NCBI GenBank assembly: GCA_017503065.1 | Contig: JAFVTT010000014.1 | Coordinates: forward strand, 1-17,317 | Origin: Bacteroidaceae bacterium | GTDB lineage: Bacteria; Bacteroidota; Bacteroidia; Bacteroidales; Bacteroidaceae | DNA length: 17,317 nt | Direction of reading: 5' to 3' | In this document: positions 13,647 to 17,317 of the stretch, one piece after another | Numbering within the stretch: position 1 is the first letter of the stretch | Layout: each line of letters starts with the position of its first letter | Notes under the pieces: generated by a model | Database searches by the model: none | What the model was told of the DNA's origin: nothing | The model's input: only the letters and a program-made list of their open reading frames with translations | Program-made: the position numbers and the translations under genes

Positions 13647-15887
13647 TTAAACCAGTTTATAATCGAGTTGCTTTTTATATAGGTCGGCACGTGCCACCTG
13701 TACGTGCACTTGGTCGCCCAGGTTGTAGGAGCGGTTGCGCCGGCGTCCTCGCAGGCAGAAGTTCTTTTCGTCGAACTCGTAGTAGTCGTCGTCCAGGTCG
13801 CGCAGAGGCACGAAACCCTCGCACTTGTTCTCGTTCACCTCCACGTAGAGACCGAACTCAGTAACGCCGGAGATGGTGCCCTCGAAGGTCTCGCCCAGGT
13901 GCTCCTTCATGTACTCCACCTGCTTGTACTTGATGCTGGCGCGCTCTGCCTGTGCTGCCGTCTGTTCGGCATCGGAGCATTGCTCGCACAGTTCCTCGTA
14001 CTTCATGGGATTTACGCTACGTCCGCCCGTGGCATACTTGGTAAGGAGGCGGTGAAGCATAAGGTCGGGGTAACGTCGTATGGGCGAGGTGAAGTGCGTA
14101 TAGTGCTGGAAGGCCAAGCCATAGTGACCGATGTTGTGCACGCTGTAGCGGGCCTTCATCATGGCACGCAGGGTCACCATCTCTATGACGTTCTGCTCCG
14201 CCTTGCCGTGCACGTCGGCCAGCATCTTGTTGAGGTTCTTGGAGATTTCCCCCTTGGTTCCCTGAGTCTTCAGACGATAGCCGAACTTGCTCACGAAGTC
14301 GCCCAGGCGCATCAGTTTTGTCGGGTCGGGCACGTCGTGTATGCGGTAGGGTATCACCTTTGCCTTCTGGTTCTTGGGCACCTTGCCTATGCTTTCCGCC
14401 ACGGTACGGTTGGCCAGGAGCATGAATTCCTCGATGAGTTTGTTGGCATCCTTGGCCACCTTGAAGTAGACGCTGGTGGGCTTGCCCTTCTCGTCAATGT
14501 TGAAGCGCACCTCGCATCGGTCGAAATCCACGGCACCGCTTTGGAAACGGCGTCGGCGCAGTTCCTTAGCCATGCGGTTAAGCACAAGAAGCAGTTTGCG
14601 CTCCTCGGTGCCGGGGGCAAAGGTTGTGGAGGGAACGTGGTCTTCTATGGGCACAAGCACATCGCCGGGAGCATTGTAGTCCTGTTCGCTTGCCTCGTGT
14701 TCCTCCTCCAGAATCTGCTGGACCTGTCCGTAACTGAAACGGCGGTTGCTCCGTGTCACCGTGTGCAGAATCTCATAGTCCTTCACCTCGGCCTTCTCGT
14801 TCATCTTGAAGATGACGCTGAAGGTAAGTTTGTCTTCGTCGGGACGCAGGGAGCAGAGGTTGTTGCACAGGCTTTCCGGCAGCATGGGTATGGTGCGGTC
14901 CACCAGGTAGACGCTGGTGCCACGCTTCAGGGCCTCCTTGTCTATGGCCGAACCCTCGGTGACATAGTGGCTCACGTCCGCTATGTGCACTCCCACTTCG
15001 TATAGCGTCTTGCCCGTGTCGCCACCGTCCTTCAGCACCTGTATGCTGATGGCATCGTCAAAGTCCTTGGCATCGTGCGGGTCTATGGTGAAGGTGAGCA
15101 CGTCGCGCATGTCGCGGCGGCGGTCGATTTCCTGCTGGGGAATCTCCCTGGGGATGCGGTCGGCTATGGCCTCCACGTTCTTGGGGTAGGTGTAAGGCAG
15201 GCCGAACTCCGCCAGGATGGCATGCATCTCGGCATTGTTCTCGCCGGTGCGTCCCAGAATGTCCACCACCTTGCCGATGGGGTTCTTGGTGCCTTCCGGC
15301 CACTCCACCACGCGGACAACGGCCTTGTCGCCGTTCTTGCCCTTCTTCAGGAAGTGCTTGGGGATGAATATGTCGGTAGCCAGGGTACGGTCCTCGGTGA
15401 GCAGGTAGGCATAGTCCTTGCTTACCTTCAATGTGCCCACGAACTGCTTTTCCGAACGCTTCACTATCTCTATGACCTGTGCTTCGCGGACATGGTTGCG
15501 GCGGCGTGCCAGCATGGAGGCCTTCACCTGGTCTCCGTCCATGGCATGCATGGAGTTGCGTTCGGCCACTAGGATGGGTTCTCCGCCATCATTGGGGTGG
15601 AACGTGTTCTTGCCGTTGGACTTGCGGTGGAAGACTCCCTCCATTACCTGCGACGGTGCATTCAGCGTATAGCAATAGCGGGCGGTTTCCTTGATATAGT
15701 CGTCCAGAAGCATGTCTTCCAGACAATCCACACAAAGCATCTTGGCAGGGTGGGTGGTCAGTTTCAAGTCTCTGAACAGACGTTTCAGGTCATACACCTC
15801 TCCTGCATTCTGCTGGAACAACTCTATGAGTGACTGCATCATATCCTTTTTCCTGATGTACTTGCCTCCGCTTTTCTTGTTTCCCAT
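13647..15887 (-). CDS. rnr: Ribonuclease R (3'-5' exoribonuclease)
   Basis: RNB-family processive exoribonuclease that degrades structured RNA from the 3' end and takes part in mRNA, rRNA and tmRNA quality control. The product has 746 residues. After a basic N-terminus and a winged-helix-like segment (about 15-75) comes a cold-shock OB region (VMEGVFHRKSNGKNTF, 81-96). The RNB catalytic domain carries TIDPHDAKDFDDAI (267-280) with the metal-binding aspartates D269, D275, D277 and D278. HFTSPIRRYPDLMLHRLL is the conserved later motif. An S1 RNA-binding domain ends the protein (about 662-744). ATG at 15887 is chosen because the upstream ATG at 15956 would precede the predicted -7 box. It leads the minus-strand cluster rnr-rpoN-PAP2 and diverges from the epimerase gene. 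Confidence 0.95.
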   Translation of the reverse strand: MGNKKSGGKYIRKKDMMQSLIELFQQNAGEVYDLKRLFRDLKLTTHPAKMLCVDCLEDMLLDDYIKETARYCYTLNAPSQVMEGVFHRKSNGKNTFHPNDGGEPILVAERNSMHAMDGDQVKASMLARRRNHVREAQVIEIVKRSEKQFVGTLKVSKDYAYLLTEDRTLATDIFIPKHFLKKGKNGDKAVVRVVEWPEGTKNPIGKVVDILGRTGENNAEMHAILAEFGLPYTYPKNVEAIADRIPREIPQQEIDRRRDMRDVLTFTIDPHDAKDFDDAISIQVLKDGGDTGKTLYEVGVHIADVSHYVTEGSAIDKEALKRGTSVYLVDRTIPMLPESLCNNLCSLRPDEDKLTFSVIFKMNEKAEVKDYEILHTVTRSNRRFSYGQVQQILEEEHEASEQDYNAPGDVLVPIEDHVPSTTFAPGTEERKLLLVLNRMAKELRRRRFQSGAVDFDRCEVRFNIDEKGKPTSVYFKVAKDANKLIEEFMLLANRTVAESIGKVPKNQKAKVIPYRIHDVPDPTKLMRLGDFVSKFGYRLKTQGTKGEISKNLNKMLADVHGKAEQNVIEMVTLRAMMKARYSVHNIGHYGLAFQHYTHFTSPIRRYPDLMLHRLLTKYATGGRSVNPMKYEELCEQCSDAEQTAAQAERASIKYKQVEYMKEHLGETFEGTISGVTEFGLYVEVNENKCEGFVPLRDLDDDYYEFDEKNFCLRGRRRNRSYNLGDQVHVQVARADLYKKQLDYKLV

Positions 15888-15931
15888 GGTGATGTCTTTT
15901 TGTTCGGGTTGCCCCGATGGTTTTGTTAAGG

Positions 15932-15965
15932 CAAAGATACGCTTTTTTCCTGTCATAACGGCAAA
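15932..15965 (-). promoter_or_regulatory. Predicted rnr promoter
   Basis: On the minus strand TATCTTTG (15939 to 15932) matches TAnnTTTG, and TTTG (15965 to 15962) lies 22 bp upstream, slightly longer than usual. Transcription would start near 15925, giving a leader of about 38 nt before the ATG at 15887. Confidence 0.6.
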
Positions 15966-15981
15966 CTTGATTTATTTTAGT

Positions 15982-15989
15982 TATCTTTG
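15982..15989 (+). promoter_or_regulatory. Predicted epimerase promoter -7 element
   Basis: TATCTTTG matches the Bacteroidetes -7 consensus and is identical to the rnr -7 box on the other strand. No good -33 box lies 20 bp upstream (ACGG at 15958-15961), so the promoter is incomplete by consensus. The transcript would start near 15996, 15 nt before the ATG at 16011. Confidence 0.5.
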
Positions 15990-16010
15990 CCCTCAAATTG
16001 TAATGTCGAC

Positions 16011-17090
16011 ATGAAAAAAGTATTGGTAACAGGAGCCAGTGGTTTCATTGGCAGTTATATCGTGAGCGAAGGACTGGAGAAGGGATACGAGATGTGGGCA
16101 GGCATGCGTGGCACCAGTTCCAAGGGTTATCTTACCGACGAGCGCATAAAGTTCGCCCAACTGAACCTGGGCAACAAGGAGGAACTCAAGAGCCAATTGT
16201 CGGCATACAGGGAGCAGATGGGTGGCAAGTGGGACTTTGTCGTCCATGCCGCCGGAGCCACAAAGTGCCTGAAGATGGAAGACTTCTACCGCACCAACAC
16301 TCAGGGTACCATCAACCTCATAGAGGCTCTGCAGGAGACGGATATGGTACCCGAGCGCTTTGTTTTCGTCAGTTCGCTCAGTGTGTTCGGCGCCATTCAC
16401 GAGACACCGGTAAAGGCTGTCCCCAAGGGTTATGGCAAGGGAACGGAAATTTCCGAGGAGGAATCCATTTACAAGCCCATCAAACTTACAGACAGGCCTG
16501 AACCGAACACGGCATACGGCATGAGCAAACTCAGTGCAGAGCGCTATCTGAAGGGGCTGGACCCAATGAAATTTCCCTTTGTTATACTCCGTCCCACCGG
16601 TGTCTACGGTCCCAGGGAGAAGGACTACTTCGTCATGGCCAAGAGCATAGCCGGGCATACCGACTTTGCCGTCGGCTACCAGCCTCAGGAACTGACCTTC
16701 ATCTATGTGATGGACGTGGTGCAGGCCGTATTCAAGTCCATGACGGCACCTGCCGCCTTGGGCAGGGCTTACTTCCTGAGCGATGGCAAGATATACAACT
16801 CGCGTCGCTTCTCCGACCTCATCCAGCAGGAACTTGGCAATCCTTGGGTTCTGCGCGTGAAAGCGCCGAAGTGGGTCCTGAACATCATTTGCAAGGTGGG
16901 CGGACAAATCAGCCGCATGACCGGCAAACTGATAGTGCTGAACGAGGACAAGTACAACATCCTGTCCCAGCGCAACTGGCGTTGTGAACTGGAACCTGCT
17001 CGCCAGGACCTCGGTTTTGAACCGGAATGGAGCCTGGAACGCGGAGTGAAGGCAGCCATAAAGTGGTACAGGGAGGCAGGGTGGTTGTAA
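16011..17090 (+). CDS. NAD(P)-dependent epimerase/dehydratase (extended SDR)
   Basis: Soluble oxidoreductase of the extended short-chain dehydrogenase/reductase family, 359 residues, a usual length. The Rossmann motif is VTGASGFIG (6-14, GxxGxxG). The HAAGAT segment (79-84) lines the cofactor site. The catalytic residues are probably S122 or S124 in VFVSSLSVFG, and Y169/K173 in the YxxxK motif AYGMSK. The C-terminal PEWSLERGVKAAIKWYREAG is typical of sugar-nucleotide epimerase/dehydratase relatives. The ATG at 16011 fits the family; an in-frame TTG at 15987 lies inside the -7 box. The substrate cannot be assigned: nucleotide sugars and steroid- or flavonol-like ketones are known for relatives. 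It stands alone, divergent from rnr. Confidence 0.9.
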   Translation: MKKVLVTGASGFIGSYIVSEGLEKGYEMWAGMRGTSSKGYLTDERIKFAQLNLGNKEELKSQLSAYREQMGGKWDFVVHAAGATKCLKMEDFYRTNTQGTINLIEALQETDMVPERFVFVSSLSVFGAIHETPVKAVPKGYGKGTEISEEESIYKPIKLTDRPEPNTAYGMSKLSAERYLKGLDPMKFPFVILRPTGVYGPREKDYFVMAKSIAGHTDFAVGYQPQELTFIYVMDVVQAVFKSMTAPAALGRAYFLSDGKIYNSRRFSDLIQQELGNPWVLRVKAPKWVLNIICKVGGQISRMTGKLIVLNEDKYNILSQRNWRCELEPARQDLGFEPEWSLERGVKAAIKWYREAGWL

Positions 17091-17159
17091 CCTTATTATA
17101 ACATCTGTTTTCCGGATAATTGCAATTGCCATCCCGCTGAGATTCATGCCGGCTATAGC

Positions 17160-17200
17160 AAAAAAAAAAGAGCGCCGATTCTCACGAACCAAGCGCCCTT
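17160..17200 (-). terminator. Intrinsic terminator on the minus strand
   Basis: Read on the minus strand, AAGGGCGC (17200 to 17193) pairs with GCGCTCTT (17175 to 17168), eight pairs including one G/U, around a 17-nt loop. Ten T residues (17169 to 17160) end the element. The plus strand has the A-run first, so it is not a terminator for the epimerase gene. It ends a minus-strand transcript that enters from beyond the right edge. Confidence 0.7.
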
Positions 17201-17317
17201 CACACCATGACTAATGTTATGATTAATCTCTCAAACTTCTACTTCAGATTCCTGAAATCAATCTGGTTTCTTTTACCTTAAACAAGTATCAGTTGAGTGG
17301 TGTTAACCTAAACAAAC
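17160..17317 (-). ncRNA. Candidate structured non-coding transcript, 3' part
   Basis: Upstream of the minus-strand terminator there are stops in all three minus frames from the window edge to 17201, so the terminated transcript is non-coding here or has a 3' UTR of over 110 nt. It can fold: ACACCA (17303 to 17298) with TGGTGT (17207 to 17202) as a closing stem, CAGATT/AATCTG (17265-17260 with 17250-17245), and a 6-bp stem around GATTAA/TTAGTC near 17226-17207. The 5' end is outside the window. The closing stem and the last helix share base 17207, so they may compete at the margin. I do not recognise the RNA family; 6S-like RNA is one possibility without proof. Confidence 0.4.

Noticed and set aside
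13704..15005. 433-residue plus-strand frame opposite rnr
   Set aside because: Shadow of the well-supported RNase R gene, Val/His/Leu rich, no start context or family match.
15993..17192. 399-residue minus-strand frame opposite the epimerase
   Set aside because: Shadow frame; the plus-strand SDR motifs are clear.
17207..17281. 24-residue plus-strand hydrophobic peptide (MTNVMINLSNFYFRFLKSIW...), possible small toxin
   Set aside because: No promoter or ribosome-binding site is visible, and it lies opposite a better supported minus-strand terminated transcript. Kept only as a remote alternative.

Overview
The window is a chromosomal segment of a Bacteroidales bacterium, most likely Prevotellaceae. 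Three things point there: promoters of the Bacteroidetes type (a TAnnTTTG -7 element about 20 bp from a TTTG-like -33 element), housekeeping proteins with Bacteroidetes-style sequences (diaminopimelate dehydrogenase, a ThrRS-like/uridine-kinase fusion, PurE next to IspG), and intergenic repeats of a type I associate with Prevotella genomes. No transposase, integrase, phage gene, CRISPR array, tRNA or rRNA was found.

Layout. 1-603 is non-coding and holds hairpin repeats. ddh (604-1503, minus) diverges from pflB (1699-3939, plus), which is followed by its activase gene pflA (4217-4966). 4967-5350 is non-coding and rich in inverted repeats. A nucleoside kinase fusion gene (5351-7009) comes next, then a compact plus-strand run: nnrD (7089-7937), purE (overlapping by ATGA) and ispG (6 bp gap). 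A GNAT acetyltransferase (10029-10601) and a TtcA-like tRNA thiolation gene (10773-11525) follow. The strand then switches. A minus-strand cluster, rnr (13647-15887), rpoN (12142-13566) and a PAP2 phosphatase (11534-12145), converges on the TtcA-like gene. An extended-SDR epimerase/dehydratase (16011-17090, plus) diverges from rnr. The last 150 bases carry a minus-strand intrinsic terminator preceded by a structured sequence with stops in all minus frames, probably the 3' part of a non-coding RNA or a long 3' UTR.

Function. The genes cover core metabolism and RNA biology: meso-diaminopimelate synthesis or turnover (ddh), anaerobic pyruvate cleavage (pflB/pflA), nucleoside phosphorylation, repair of hydrated NAD(P)H (nnrD), purine synthesis (purE), MEP isoprenoid synthesis (ispG), tRNA thiolation, RNA decay (rnr) and sigma-54 transcription (rpoN). 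PflA, IspG and probably the TtcA-like protein carry iron-sulfur clusters, which suits an anaerobe.

The notable content lies mostly between the genes. At least four short-repeat families fill the gaps: (1) a 51-54 nt palindrome with a conserved loop; (2) an A-rich 27-bp motif and its inverted partners at five gene boundaries; (3) two BIME-like elements with GTAG-flanked palindromes that share a frame but differ in core; (4) a C5-TATA-G5 palindrome that forms the apparent 5' end of the TtcA-like gene. Other points are an Ala in place of the usual His in PurE, a shortened stand-alone NnrD, a mid-length IspG, and a palindrome inside the pflB promoter.
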